A stretch of DNA of 64,000 nucleotides from Streptomyces sp. SAT1 (GTDB taxonomy: Bacteria > Actinomycetota > Actinomycetes > Streptomycetales > Streptomycetaceae): positions 4,315,501-4,379,500 of the forward strand of contig NZ_CP015849.1 of NCBI RefSeq assembly GCF_001654495.1, given 5' to 3'. The notes below the pieces were generated by a model that was not told where the DNA came from, did no database searches, and was given only the letters and a program-made list of their open reading frames with translations. This document shows positions 15,496-24,341 of the stretch, one piece after another. Made by a program: the position numbers and the translations under genes. Numbering within the stretch: position 1 is the stretch's first letter; every line of letters starts with the position of its first letter.

Positions 15496-15894
15496 ATGAC
15501 CATGACTGATCCGATCGCAGACATGCTTACGCGTCTGCGGAACGCGAACTCGGCATACCACGACTCCGTGACGATGCCGGCATCGAAGATCAAGTCGCAC
15601 ATCGCGGAGATCCTCCAGCAGGAGGGCTTCATCACCGGCTGGAAGACCGAGGACGCCGAGGTCGGCAAGAACCTCGTCCTCGAGCTGAAGTACGGCCCGA
15701 ACCGTGAGCGCTCCATCGCGGGCATCAAGCGGATCTCGAAGCCCGGTCTCCGGGTCTACGCGAAGTCCACCAACCTGCCCAAGGTGCTGGGCGGCCTCGG
15801 CGTGGCGATCATCTCCACGTCGCACGGGCTCCTCACCGACAAGCAGGCCGGCAAGAAGGGCGTGGGTGGGGAAGTCCTCGCCTACGTCTGGTAG
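15496..15894 (+). CDS. rpsH: 30S ribosomal protein S8
   Basis: A 132-aa protein starting MTMTDPIADMLTRLRNANSA and ending with the S8 signature TSHGLLTDKQAGKKGVGGEV, here at its C-terminus before LAYVW. S8 binds the central domain of 16S rRNA and represses the spc operon in E. coli. The frame is open from 15361, but the upstream 212-nt gap after rpsN is leader-like and the start at 15496 matches the family. Confidence 0.96.
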   Translation: MTMTDPIADMLTRLRNANSAYHDSVTMPASKIKSHIAEILQQEGFITGWKTEDAEVGKNLVLELKYGPNRERSIAGIKRISKPGLRVYAKSTNLPKVLGGLGVAIISTSHGLLTDKQAGKKGVGGEVLAYVW

Positions 15895-15918
15895 CGGAAG
15901 GGAACGGAGGAAACAGCT

Positions 15919-16458
15919 ATGTCGCGTATTGGCAAGCTCCCCATCACGGTTCCCGCCGGCGTGGACGTCACCATCGACGGCCGTACGGTCAAGGTCAAGG
16001 GCCCCAAGGGCGAACTGACCCACACCGTCGCGGCGCCGATCGACATCGCCAAGGGTGAGGACGGCGTTCTGAACGTCACCCGCCCCAACGACGAGCGTCA
16101 GAACAAGGCCCTGCACGGCCTGTCCCGCACGCTGGTGGCGAACATGATCACCGGCGTGACCCAGGGTTACGTGAAGAAGCTCGAGATCAGCGGTGTCGGT
16201 TACCGCGTGACGGCCAAGGGTTCGAACCTGGAGTTCGCGCTCGGCTACAGCCACCCGATCACCGTCGAGGCACCCGAGGGCATCACCTTCAAGGTCGAGG
16301 CCCCCACCCGCTTCTCGGTCGAGGGTATCGACAAGCAGAAGGTCGGCGAGGTTGCGGCGAACATCCGCAAGCTGCGCAAGCCCGACCCGTACAAGGCCAA
16401 GGGTGTCAAGTACGAGGGCGAAGTCATCCGCCGCAAGGTCGGAAAGGCGGGTAAGTAA
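15919..16458 (+). CDS. rplF: 50S ribosomal protein L6
   Basis: A 179-aa protein with the duplicated L6 fold. It begins MSRIGKLPITVPAGVDVTID and has the C-terminal KPDPYKAKGVKYEGEVIRRK motif. It sits near the factor-binding GTPase region. rplR follows three nt after the stop. Confidence 0.97.
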   Translation: MSRIGKLPITVPAGVDVTIDGRTVKVKGPKGELTHTVAAPIDIAKGEDGVLNVTRPNDERQNKALHGLSRTLVANMITGVTQGYVKKLEISGVGYRVTAKGSNLEFALGYSHPITVEAPEGITFKVEAPTRFSVEGIDKQKVGEVAANIRKLRKPDPYKAKGVKYEGEVIRRKVGKAGK

Positions 16459-16461
16459 GCC

Positions 16462-16845
16462 ATGGCATACGGGCAGAAGATCCTCAAGGGCGACGCCTAC
16501 AAGCGCGCCGCGATCAAGCGCCGTCACATCCGGATCCGCAAGCGGATCTCCGGTACGGCGGAGCGCCCCCGTCTGGTCGTGACCCGCTCCAACCGCCACA
16601 TCGTGGCGCAGGTGATCGACGACCTCAAGGGCCACACCGTGGCATCGGCGTCCACGCTGGACACGTCGATCCGCGGCGGCGAGGGCGACAAGTCCGCGCA
16701 GGCCAAGCAGGTCGGCGCCCTGGTCGCCGAGCGTGCCAAGGCCGCCGGTGTCGAGGCTGTCGTGTTCGACCGTGGTGGCAACCAGTACGCCGGGCGCATC
16801 GCCGCCCTGGCGGACGCCGCCCGCGAAGCCGGCCTGAAGTTCTGA
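16462..16845 (+). CDS. rplR: 50S ribosomal protein L18
   Basis: A 127-aa protein that binds 5S rRNA with L5 and L25. Recognised by IRKRISGTAERPRLVVTRSN and the C-terminal FDRGGNQYAGRIAALADAAR. Coupled closely to rplF. Confidence 0.97.
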   Translation: MAYGQKILKGDAYKRAAIKRRHIRIRKRISGTAERPRLVVTRSNRHIVAQVIDDLKGHTVASASTLDTSIRGGEGDKSAQAKQVGALVAERAKAAGVEAVVFDRGGNQYAGRIAALADAAREAGLKF

Positions 16846-16885
16846 GCCGGTTCCGAGCTAGCGGAAACAGAGAGAGGTAATTCCA

Positions 16886-17491
16886 ATGGCTGGACCCCAG
16901 CGCCGCGGTGGCGGTGCCGGTGGCGGCGAGCGGCGGGACCGGAAGGGCCGTGACGGCGGCGCAGCTGCCGCCGAGAAGACCGCGTACGTCGAGCGCGTCG
17001 TCGCGATCAACCGTGTCGCCAAGGTTGTGAAGGGTGGTCGTCGCTTCAGCTTCACCGCGCTGGTCGTGGTGGGCGACGGTGACGGCACCGTGGGTGTCGG
17101 ATACGGCAAGGCCAAGGAGGTGCCGGCCGCCATCGCCAAGGGTGTTGAGGAGGCCAAGAAGCACTTCTTCAAGGTCCCCCGCATCCAGGGCACCATCCCG
17201 CACCCGATCCAGGGTGAGAAGGCTGCCGGCGTCGTGCTGCTCAAGCCCGCGTCGCCCGGTACCGGTGTTATCGCCGGTGGTCCGGTGCGCGCCGTGCTCG
17301 AGTGCGCCGGTATCCACGACATCCTGTCGAAGTCCCTGGGCTCCGACAACGCGATCAACATCGTGCACGCCACCGTGGCGGCCCTCAAGGGCCTGCAGCG
17401 TCCCGAGGAGGTCGCGGCCCGCCGCGGTCTGCCGCTCGAGGACGTCGCCCCCGCGGCTCTCCTTCGTGCGCGTGCCGGGGCGGGTGCGTAA
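16886..17491 (+). CDS. rpsE: 30S ribosomal protein S5
   Basis: A 201-aa protein, about 35 residues longer than E. coli S5 because of a Gly/Arg-rich N-terminus (MAGPQRRGGGAGGGERRDRK). The S5 core starts at VERVVAINRVAKVVKGGRRF, with the decoding-fidelity loop and GVVLLKPASPGTGVIAGGPV. It is followed after two nt by rpmD. Confidence 0.97.
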   Translation: MAGPQRRGGGAGGGERRDRKGRDGGAAAAEKTAYVERVVAINRVAKVVKGGRRFSFTALVVVGDGDGTVGVGYGKAKEVPAAIAKGVEEAKKHFFKVPRIQGTIPHPIQGEKAAGVVLLKPASPGTGVIAGGPVRAVLECAGIHDILSKSLGSDNAINIVHATVAALKGLQRPEEVAARRGLPLEDVAPAALLRARAGAGA

Positions 17492-17493
17492 TC

Positions 17494-17676
17494 ATGGCGC
17501 AGCTCAAGATCACGCAGACGAAGTCCTACATCGGCAGCAAGCAGAACCACCGCGACACCCTGCGTTCCCTGGGCCTCAAGCGCCTGGGTGACGTGGTCGT
17601 CAAGGAGGATCGTCCCGAGTTCCGCGGCATGGTGCACACCGTCCGCCACCTCGTGACGGTCGAGGAGGTCGACTGA
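17494..17676 (+). CDS. rpmD: 50S ribosomal protein L30
   Basis: A 60-aa protein (MAQLKITQTKSYIGSKQNHR; LRSLGLKRLGDVVVKED), the normal bacterial length. The ATG at 17494 lies two nt after the rpsE stop. Confidence 0.96.
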   Translation: MAQLKITQTKSYIGSKQNHRDTLRSLGLKRLGDVVVKEDRPEFRGMVHTVRHLVTVEEVD

Positions 17677-17678
17677 TC

Positions 17679-18134
17679 ATGGCGGAGCAGAACCCGCTCA
17701 AGATCCACAACCTCCGTCCCGCCCCGGGCGCCAAGACCGCCAAGACCCGTGTGGGTCGTGGTGAGGCGTCGAAGGGTAAGACGGCCGGTCGTGGTACCAA
17801 GGGCACGAAGGCCCGCTACCAGGTTCCGGAGCGCTTCGAGGGTGGCCAGATGCCCCTCCACATGCGTCTTCCGAAGCTGAAGGGCTTCAAGAACCCGTTC
17901 AAGACCGAGTACCAGGTCGTGAACCTCGACAAGCTGGCCGCGCTGTACCCCGAGGGTGGCGAGGTCACCGTCGAGGGCCTGGTGGCCAAGGGTGCCGTTC
18001 GCAAGAACAGCCTCGTCAAGGTCCTCGGCCAGGGCGAGGTCTCCGTGGCGCTCCAGGTGACGGTCGACGCCGTCTCCGGGTCCGCCAAGGAGAAGATCAC
18101 CGCCGCCGGCGGTAGCGTCACCGAGCTCGTCTGA
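17679..18134 (+). CDS. rplO: 50S ribosomal protein L15
   Basis: A 151-aa protein with the basic N-terminal stretch KTRVGRGEASKGKTAGRGTK and the core beginning FEGGQMPLHMRLPKLKGFKN. It is a late assembly protein. It is the last ribosomal gene before the strong hairpin upstream of secY. Confidence 0.97.
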   Translation: MAEQNPLKIHNLRPAPGAKTAKTRVGRGEASKGKTAGRGTKGTKARYQVPERFEGGQMPLHMRLPKLKGFKNPFKTEYQVVNLDKLAALYPEGGEVTVEGLVAKGAVRKNSLVKVLGQGEVSVALQVTVDAVSGSAKEKITAAGGSVTELV

Positions 18135-18165
18135 ATCCCTCGGACGTCTTGATGACCTGAACGTC

Positions 18166-18204
18166 CCGACCGGGGATACCCACAAATGGGGTATCCCCGG
18201 TTGG
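18166..18204 (+). terminator. Strong hairpin between rplO and secY
   Basis: A perfect 13-bp inverted repeat (18169-18181 with 18189-18201, loop acaaatg) extends to about 16 bp with a G-U pair. It lies 32 nt after the rplO stop and 172 nt before secY, so it could end or attenuate the spc transcript. secY may then have its own promoter in 18205-18376, where no clear hexamers stand out. Confidence 0.7.
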
Positions 18205-18376
18205 TCGTTCCTAGGGGGGCGGTATCGCCGGTAAGGTGGCCTGCACTGTCCACTTCCACCGGACGCCGCACCTCGGGCACCCGGAGCGGCAGTCGTCCGT
18301 TGTCCATTCGTCGTTCTCTGTTGGAACCTCAAAACCGTCACCCTGACGCACGTGCGCGGGGGTCGCAGGAGGCACC

Positions 18377-19690
18377 GTGCTCACCGGCTTCGTCCGGGCG
18401 TTCAGGACGCCCGACCTGCGCAAGAAGCTGCTCTTCACGCTCGGCATCGTCGTGGTGTACCGGGTCGGTACCCACGTCCCGATCCCGGGTGTCAACTACA
18501 AGGCCGTGCAGCAGTGCGTGACCGAGGCCTCGGGCAACCAGGGGCTGTTCGGTCTGGTCAACATGTTCAGCGGCGGCGCGCTGCTCCAGATCACGATCTT
18601 CGCCCTCGGGATCCTGCCGTACATCACGGCGAGCATCATCCTGCAGCTGCTGACCGTGGTGATCCCGCGTCTGGAGGCCCTCAAGAAGGAGGGCCAGTCC
18701 GGCACCGCGAAGATCACCCAGTACACCCGCTACCTGACGGTGGCGCTCGCCATCCTCCAGGGCACCGGCCTGGTGGCCACCGCCCGCAGCGGCGCCCTGT
18801 TCTCCGGGTGCACAGTGGCGTCGAGCATCGTCCCGGACCAGGCGATCTTCAACACCATCGTCATGGTGATCTGCATGACCGCCGGCACCGTCACGGTCAT
18901 GTGGCTCGGTGAGCTGATCACCGACCGCGGCATCGGCAACGGCATGTCGATCCTGATGTTCATCTCGATCGCCGCCACCTTCCCGTCGGCCCTGTGGTCG
19001 ATCAAGAAGTCGGGCAAGCTGGCCGGCGGCTGGATCGAGTTCGGCACCGTGCTCCTGGTCGGCCTGGTCATGGTCGGTCTGGTCGTCTTCGTGGAGCAGG
19101 CCCAGCGCCGTATCCCGGTGCAGTACGCGAAGCGCATGATCGGCCGCCGGTCCTACGGCGGTACGTCGACGTACATCCCGCTCAAGGTGAACCAGGCGGG
19201 TGTGATCCCCGTCATCTTCGCCTCGTCGCTGCTCTACATCCCGGCGCTCGTCGCGCAGTTCTCCGGTGGCAACTCCGGGTGGAAGACCTGGGTCCAGCAG
19301 AACCTGACCAAGGGCGACCACCCGATCTACATCACCGCGTACTTCTTGCTCATCGTGTTCTTCGCGTTCTTCTACGTGGCGATCTCCTTCAACCCCGAAG
19401 AAGTCGCCGACAACATGAAGAAGTATGGTGGCTTCATCCCGGGCATCCGGGCTGGCCGACCGACCGCTGAGTACCTTTCCTACGTGCTCAACCGGATCAC
19501 CTGGCCGGGTTCGCTGTACTTGGGTCTGATCGCTCTCGTGCCAACAGTGGCGTTGGTCGGCTTCGGGGCAAGCCAGAACTTCCCGTTCGGCGGTACCAGC
19601 ATCCTGATCATCGTGGGTGTGGGTCTGGAGACGGTGAAGCAGATCGAGAGCCAGCTCCAGCAGCGCAATTACGAAGGGTTCCTCCGCTGA
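18377..19690 (+). CDS. secY: Protein translocase subunit SecY
   Basis: A 437-aa membrane protein with about ten transmembrane segments, the channel of the Sec translocon with SecE and SecG. The start is GTG at 18377 (MLTGFVRAFRTPDLRKKLLF). Conserved parts include FALGILPYITASIILQLL (segment 2) and the cytoplasmic loop RIPVQYAKRMIGRRSYGG. Its stop overlaps the adk start (TGATG). Confidence 0.97.
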   Translation: MLTGFVRAFRTPDLRKKLLFTLGIVVVYRVGTHVPIPGVNYKAVQQCVTEASGNQGLFGLVNMFSGGALLQITIFALGILPYITASIILQLLTVVIPRLEALKKEGQSGTAKITQYTRYLTVALAILQGTGLVATARSGALFSGCTVASSIVPDQAIFNTIVMVICMTAGTVTVMWLGELITDRGIGNGMSILMFISIAATFPSALWSIKKSGKLAGGWIEFGTVLLVGLVMVGLVVFVEQAQRRIPVQYAKRMIGRRSYGGTSTYIPLKVNQAGVIPVIFASSLLYIPALVAQFSGGNSGWKTWVQQNLTKGDHPIYITAYFLLIVFFAFFYVAISFNPEEVADNMKKYGGFIPGIRAGRPTAEYLSYVLNRITWPGSLYLGLIALVPTVALVGFGASQNFPFGGTSILIIVGVGLETVKQIESQLQQRNYEGFLR

Positions 19691-20352
19691 TGCGAATCGT
19701 CCTCGTCGGGCCGCCGGGCGCAGGCAAGGGTACGCAGGCCACGCGCCTTGCAGAGAAGCTGTCGATCCCGCACATCTCCACGGGTGACCTGTTCCGCGCC
19801 AACATCAGCAGGCAGACGGAGCTGGGCAAGCTCGCGAAGTCCTACATGGACGCCGGCAACCTGGTCCCGGACGAGGTCACCATCGCGATGGCCAAGGACC
19901 GCATGGAGCAGCCGGACGCCGAGGGCGGGTTCCTGCTCGACGGGTTCCCGCGCAATGTGTCGCAGGCCGAGGCGCTGGACGAGACGCTCGGCAGCGAGGG
20001 CATCCGGCTGGACGCGGTGCTCGACCTGGAGGCTCCCGAGGACGAGGTCGTGAAGCGGATCGCCGGCCGGCGCATCTGCCGCAACGACTCCAGTCACGTC
20101 TTCCACGTGACGTACAGCAAGCCCGAGCAGGAAGGCGTCTGCGACGTCTGCGGCGGCGAGCTGTACCAGCGGGACGACGACCACGAGGACACCGTCCGCA
20201 AGCGGCTCGAGGTCTACCACACGCAGACCGAGCCGATCATCGACTACTACCGGAAGCAGGGCCTGGTCGTGACGATCTCGTCGCTGGGCCCGGTGGACGA
20301 GATCACGCGGCGCGCCCTGGAGGCGCTCAAGCGCGAGGACGCCACGCAGTAG
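19690..20352 (+). CDS. adk: Adenylate kinase
   Basis: A 220-aa enzyme that interconverts ATP, AMP and ADP. The P-loop is GPPGAGKGT (residues 7-15), AMP-binding parts include STGDLFR and LLDGFPRN, and a long LID carries CRNDSSHVFH and CDVCGG, cysteines and histidine suggesting a structural zinc. Overlap with secY is conserved in Gram-positive bacteria. Confidence 0.97.
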   Translation: MRIVLVGPPGAGKGTQATRLAEKLSIPHISTGDLFRANISRQTELGKLAKSYMDAGNLVPDEVTIAMAKDRMEQPDAEGGFLLDGFPRNVSQAEALDETLGSEGIRLDAVLDLEAPEDEVVKRIAGRRICRNDSSHVFHVTYSKPEQEGVCDVCGGELYQRDDDHEDTVRKRLEVYHTQTEPIIDYYRKQGLVVTISSLGPVDEITRRALEALKREDATQ

Positions 20353-20365
20353 TCGCCACGACGGT

Positions 20366-20402
20366 CGCAGCCGCGGTCCCTTCGCCGGGGGCCGCGGCTG
20401 CG
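20366..20402 (+). terminator. Hairpin after adk
   Basis: An 11-bp perfect inverted repeat (cgcagccgcgg 20366-20376 with ccgcggctgcg 20392-20402), with further ccc/ggg pairing inside. It lies 13 nt after the adk stop and 70 nt before map, so it may end or weaken read-through. Confidence 0.65.
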
Positions 20403-20472
20403 CTGTGGGCGCCCCGAGGCGCCCTTATGGTTGAAGCAGTCGGCCCCCGGTTCCAAGAAAGGCCCCGTCCCC

Positions 20473-21309
20473 ATGGTGCAGATCAAGACGCCCGAGCAGA
20501 TCGCCACGATGCGTGCGGCGGGGCTGGTCGTCGCCGCGATCCACGCGGCCACCCGGGAGGCGGCCGTGCCGGGCGCGAGTACCAAGGACCTGGACCAGGT
20601 GGCCCGCAAGGTGCTGGCCGAGCACGACGCCAAGCCGAACTTCCTCGGTTACGGCGGCTTCCCCGCCACGATCTGCACCTCGGTCAACGAGGTCGTCGTG
20701 CACGGCATCCCCTCCGAGGACGTCGTCCTCAAGGACGGCGACATCATCTCCATCGACTGCGGCGCGATCGTCGACGGCTGGCACGGTGACGCGGCGTACA
20801 CCGCCTTCGTCGGTTCCGGGCACGCCCCGGAACTGGTCGAGCTGTCGCGGGTGACCGAGGAGTCGATGTGGGCGGGCATCGCGGCCATGAAGCAGGGCAA
20901 CCGGCTCGTGGACATCTCCCGTGCCGTCGAGACGTACATCCGCCGCCAGCCCAAGCCCGGCGGCGGCAAGTACGGGATCATCGAGGACTACGGCGGCCAC
21001 GGCATCGGCACCGAGATGCACATGGACCCGCATCTGCTGAACTACGTCGACCGCCGCCGCGGCAAGGGCCCCAAGCTGGTCCCCGGCTTCTGCCTGGCCA
21101 TCGAGCCCATGGTCTCCCTCGGCACCCCGAGGACCCGCGTCCTGGACGACGAGTGGACGGTCATCACCACGGACGGCACCTGGTCCTCGCACTGGGAGCA
21201 CTCGGTGGCCCTGACCGAACAGGGCCCGCTGGTCCTGACCTCCCCCGACGGCGGCCGCGCGAAGCTGGCCGAGCTGGGTGTGACGGCGGCGCCTGATCCG
21301 CTGGGCTGA
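20473..21309 (+). CDS. map: Methionine aminopeptidase, type I
   Basis: A 278-aa metalloprotease that removes the initiator methionine. The dinuclear metal ligands are in SIDCGAIVDGWHGDAAYT, GHGIGTEMHMDP and the C-terminal FCLAIEPMVS and WEHSVALTE. I chose the ATG at 20473 (MVQIKTPEQIATM), with AAAGG upstream, over an in-frame start at 20431. The last 26 nt of the gene are repeated 129 bp downstream. Confidence 0.95.
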   Translation: MVQIKTPEQIATMRAAGLVVAAIHAATREAAVPGASTKDLDQVARKVLAEHDAKPNFLGYGGFPATICTSVNEVVVHGIPSEDVVLKDGDIISIDCGAIVDGWHGDAAYTAFVGSGHAPELVELSRVTEESMWAGIAAMKQGNRLVDISRAVETYIRRQPKPGGGKYGIIEDYGGHGIGTEMHMDPHLLNYVDRRRGKGPKLVPGFCLAIEPMVSLGTPRTRVLDDEWTVITTDGTWSSHWEHSVALTEQGPLVLTSPDGGRAKLAELGVTAAPDPLG

Positions 21310-21438
21310 CCCGCGGCCGAGCTGTGATCGCCGGTCGGAGGCCGGCGCAGCCGCTCGAAGCTTGGGAGGCGCCCCCGGCGCCGAGCCCGCGAGGGGGGCG
21401 TCGGGACGGGGTCGGCGGCGCCTGATCCGCTGGGCTGA
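21284..21438. repeat. 26-bp direct repeat of the map 3' end
   Basis: The sequence beginning cggcggcgcctgatccgctg and ending ggctga occurs at 21284-21309, ending the map gene, and again at 21413-21438 in the intergenic region, 129 bp apart. Confidence 0.92.
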
Positions 21439-21673
21439 TTTCCGTCCGGCGTTGGCGCCGGCTCATCCGCGCCCACCCGCGGGCCCGCTGGGACGAGTTG
21501 TCCGCGCGGGCCCGGCGTAACGATCTCCCGGGTGGGGCAGACTTTCCCGATTCGTGTTTCCGGGTGCGCTGACGTAGACTGACTCGTCGGCTCTCGTGCA
21601 TCCGTGTGTCCGCATGCGCCCGCAAGGGAAAGCAGAGAGAGTCGATCAAGGTAGTCGATTCGAAGGGCGAAGC
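21310..21673 (+). promoter_or_regulatory. map-infA intergenic region with candidate infA promoter
   Basis: No gene is visible in these 364 bp. The first half holds GC-rich inverted repeats and the second copy of the map 3' end. The second half has a possible promoter: TTCGTG at 21551-21556, an 18-bp spacer and TAGACT at 21575-21580, about 95 nt before infA. Confidence 0.5.
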
Positions 21674-21895
21674 GTGGCCAAGAAGCAAGGTGCCATCGAG
21701 ATCGAGGGCACTGTCGTCGAGTCTCTGCCGAACGCCATGTTCAGGGTCGAGCTCCAGAACGGCCACCAGGTCCTGGCACACATCAGCGGCAAGATGCGTA
21801 TGCACTACATCCGCATCCTCCCTGACGACCGGGTCGTGGTGGAGCTTTCTCCGTACGACCTGACGCGTGGCCGGATCGTCTACCGGTACAAGTAG
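21674..21895 (+). CDS. infA: Translation initiation factor IF-1
   Basis: A 73-aa OB-fold protein starting with GTG (MAKKQGAIEIEGTVVESLPN) and ending SPYDLTRGRIVYRYK. It binds the 30S A site during initiation. The frame is open from 21596, but the start at 21674 gives the invariant N-terminus and length. It lies upstream of rpmJ as usual in this cluster. Confidence 0.97.
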   Translation: MAKKQGAIEIEGTVVESLPNAMFRVELQNGHQVLAHISGKMRMHYIRILPDDRVVVELSPYDLTRGRIVYRYK

Positions 21896-21965
21896 ATCTT
21901 GCCCACGTCCCGTGGCCGCCAGGCCATGGGTCCGCCGGCAACTGACCCGGAGAACCTCACATCCC

Positions 21966-22079
21966 ATGAAGGTCAAGCCGAGCGTCAAGAAGATCTGCGA
22001 CAAGTGCAGGGTGATCCGCCGTCACGGTCGGGTCATGGTCATCTGCGAGAACCCGCGCCACAAGCAGCGCCAGGGCTGA
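21966..22079 (+). CDS. rpmJ: 50S ribosomal protein L36
   Basis: A 37-aa protein, MKVKPSVKKICDKCRVIRRH in its first 20 residues, then GRVMVICENPRHKQRQG. C11, C14, C27 and H32 form the zinc site, so this is the zinc-binding type. It lies 70 nt after infA. Confidence 0.96.
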   Translation: MKVKPSVKKICDKCRVIRRHGRVMVICENPRHKQRQG

Positions 22080-22281
22080 CGCACGACCGACCGCTCCCTC
22101 TGCACCGCAATCGCAGAGATTCGCGCGACGCGAGCTGAATATGTTCATACGCAGGACCCGAGCGGCGTGCGCGCACGCTCGACACCCCCGGTTCGGAGGC
22201 CGGGGACCCAGTTCGTACCTGGTACGGCGGCTGGGCACCGGTCCTGTGGAAGACCTCCGAAGATCAAACTGGAGCCATTGA

Positions 22282-22662
22282 ATGGCACGCGTTTCCGGTG
22301 TTGACATCCCGCGCGAAAAGCGCGTGGAGGTCGCCCTGACCTATGTGTTCGGCATCGGCCGGACCCTGTCCCAGCAGACGCTGGACGCCACCGGCATCGA
22401 CCCGAACACCCGCGTTCGCGACCTCTCCGAGGAGCAGCTCGTCGCGATCCGCGAGTACGTCGACAACAACATCAAGACCGAGGGTGACCTCCGTCGCGAG
22501 ATCCAGGCCGACATCCGCCGCAAGGTCGAGATCGGCTGCTACCAGGGTCTGCGGCACCGCCGCGGTCTGCCCGTCCGCGGTCAGCGCACCAGCACGAACG
22601 CCCGTACCCGCAAGGGCCCGCGTCGCGCCATCGCCGGCAAGAAGAAGCCGGGCAAGAAGTAG
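22282..22662 (+). CDS. rpsM: 30S ribosomal protein S13
   Basis: A 126-aa protein (MARVSGVDIPREKRVEVALT; RHRRGLPVRGQRTSTNARTR). It contacts P-site tRNA and makes an intersubunit bridge. The 202-nt gap before it has several short inverted repeats but no clear terminator. Confidence 0.97.
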   Translation: MARVSGVDIPREKRVEVALTYVFGIGRTLSQQTLDATGIDPNTRVRDLSEEQLVAIREYVDNNIKTEGDLRREIQADIRRKVEIGCYQGLRHRRGLPVRGQRTSTNARTRKGPRRAIAGKKKPGKK

Positions 22663-22728
22663 TCCGCAGCGGACTCGCCGTCCAGCGGTCTTCGCTGTAG
22701 GACCGACCACCTCCCGTAGGAGAACGAC

Positions 22729-23133
22729 ATGCCCCCCAAGGGACGTCAGGGCGCTGCCAAGAAGGTGCGCCGCAAGGAAAAGAAGAACGTCGCTCACGGC
22801 CACGCGCACATCAAGAGCACGTTCAACAACACCATCGTTTCGATCACCGACCCCAGCGGCAACGTGATCTCCTGGGCCTCCGCCGGCCACGTCGGCTTCA
22901 AGGGCTCCCGCAAGTCCACGCCGTTCGCCGCGCAGATGGCCGCCGAGTCGGCTGCCCGCCGCGCCCAGGAGCACGGCATGCGCAAGGTCGACGTGTTCGT
23001 CAAGGGCCCGGGTTCCGGTCGTGAGACCGCCATCCGCTCGCTCCAGGCGACCGGTCTCGAGGTCGGCTCCATCCAGGACGTCACCCCGACCCCGCACAAC
23101 GGCTGCCGCCCGCCGAAGCGCCGTCGCGTCTGA
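22729..23133 (+). CDS. rpsK: 30S ribosomal protein S11
   Basis: A 134-aa platform protein with the motifs AHIKSTFNNTIVSITDPSGN and TPTPHNGCRPPKRRRV. It starts at an ATG after GTAGGAG. It is followed 140 nt later by rpoA. Confidence 0.97.
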   Translation: MPPKGRQGAAKKVRRKEKKNVAHGHAHIKSTFNNTIVSITDPSGNVISWASAGHVGFKGSRKSTPFAAQMAAESAARRAQEHGMRKVDVFVKGPGSGRETAIRSLQATGLEVGSIQDVTPTPHNGCRPPKRRRV

Positions 23134-23273
23134 CGCCGTCTCGCAGTGCTTGCCGGGCGGTACGGCTCCTTCGGGCCGTGCCGCCCGTACCCTTGCAGTA
23201 TGCGCACCCCTTCGGGTGCGGTCCGTCGGGCGTCAAATAGCGGGCGCCCACGAAAGAAGGATCTGATCCACAG

Positions 23274-24296
23274 ATGCTGATCGCTCAGCGACCTTCGTTG
23301 ACCGAAGAGGTCGTCGACGAGTTCCGCTCCCGGTTCGTCATCGAGCCGCTGGAGCCGGGCTTCGGCTACACCCTCGGCAACTCCCTGCGCCGTACCCTCC
23401 TGTCCTCGATCCCGGGTGCGGCGGTCACGTCCATCCGCATCGACGGCGTGCTGCACGAGTTCACCACCGTGCCGGGCGTCAAGGAGGACGTCACCGACCT
23501 GATCCTCAACATCAAGCAGCTGGTCGTCTCCTCGGAGCACGACGAGCCGGTCGTGATGTACCTGCGCAAGCAGGGCCCGGGTCTGGTCACCGCCGCCGAC
23601 ATCGCGCCCCCGGCCGGTGTCGAGGTGCACAACCCCGACCTCGTCCTCGCCACGCTCAACGGCAAGGGCAAGCTGGAGATGGAGCTGACCGTCGAGCGCG
23701 GTCGCGGCTATGTCTCCGCCGTGCAGAACAAGCAGGTGGGCCAGGAGATCGGCCGTATCCCGGTCGACTCCATCTACTCGCCGGTGCTCAAGGTCACGTA
23801 CAAGGTCGAGGCCACCCGTGTCGAGCAGCGCACCGACTTCGACAAGCTGATCGTCGACGTCGAGACCAAGCAGGCGATGCGTCCGCGCGACGCCATGGCC
23901 TCCGCGGGCAAGACCCTGGTGGAGCTGTTCGGTCTCGCCCGCGAGCTGAACATCGACGCCGAGGGCATCGACATGGGTCCGTCCCCGACGGACGCCGCGC
24001 TCGCCGCCGATCTGGCGCTGCCGATCGAGGAGCTGGAGCTCACCGTTCGGTCGTACAACTGCCTCAAGCGCGAGGGCATCCACTCCGTGGGTGAGCTCGT
24101 CGCCCGCTCCGAGGCCGACCTGCTCGACATCCGCAACTTCGGTGCGAAGTCGATCGACGAGGTCAAGGCGAAGCTGGCCGGCATGGGCCTGGCCCTCAAG
24201 GACAGCCCGCCCGGATTCGACCCGACCGCCGCCGCGGACGCCTTCGGCGCCGACGACGACGCGGACGCCGGGTTCGTCGAGACCGAGCAGTACTGA
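23274..24296 (+). CDS. rpoA: DNA-directed RNA polymerase subunit alpha
   Basis: A 340-aa protein. The N-terminal assembly domain includes RFVIEPLEPGFGYTLGNSLR, and the C-terminal domain (about residues 245-315) includes LTVRSYNCLKREGIHSVGEL and LLDIRNFGAKSIDEVKAKLA, which contacts UP elements and activators. An acidic tail (GADDDADAGFVETEQY) ends it. It scaffolds beta and beta-prime assembly. Confidence 0.98.
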   Translation: MLIAQRPSLTEEVVDEFRSRFVIEPLEPGFGYTLGNSLRRTLLSSIPGAAVTSIRIDGVLHEFTTVPGVKEDVTDLILNIKQLVVSSEHDEPVVMYLRKQGPGLVTAADIAPPAGVEVHNPDLVLATLNGKGKLEMELTVERGRGYVSAVQNKQVGQEIGRIPVDSIYSPVLKVTYKVEATRVEQRTDFDKLIVDVETKQAMRPRDAMASAGKTLVELFGLARELNIDAEGIDMGPSPTDAALAADLALPIEELELTVRSYNCLKREGIHSVGELVARSEADLLDIRNFGAKSIDEVKAKLAGMGLALKDSPPGFDPTAAADAFGADDDADAGFVETEQY

Positions 24297-24341
24297 CGGC
24301 TCGGGACCGACGGTCCGACACCGGGTGCGGGTGCGCTGAGC

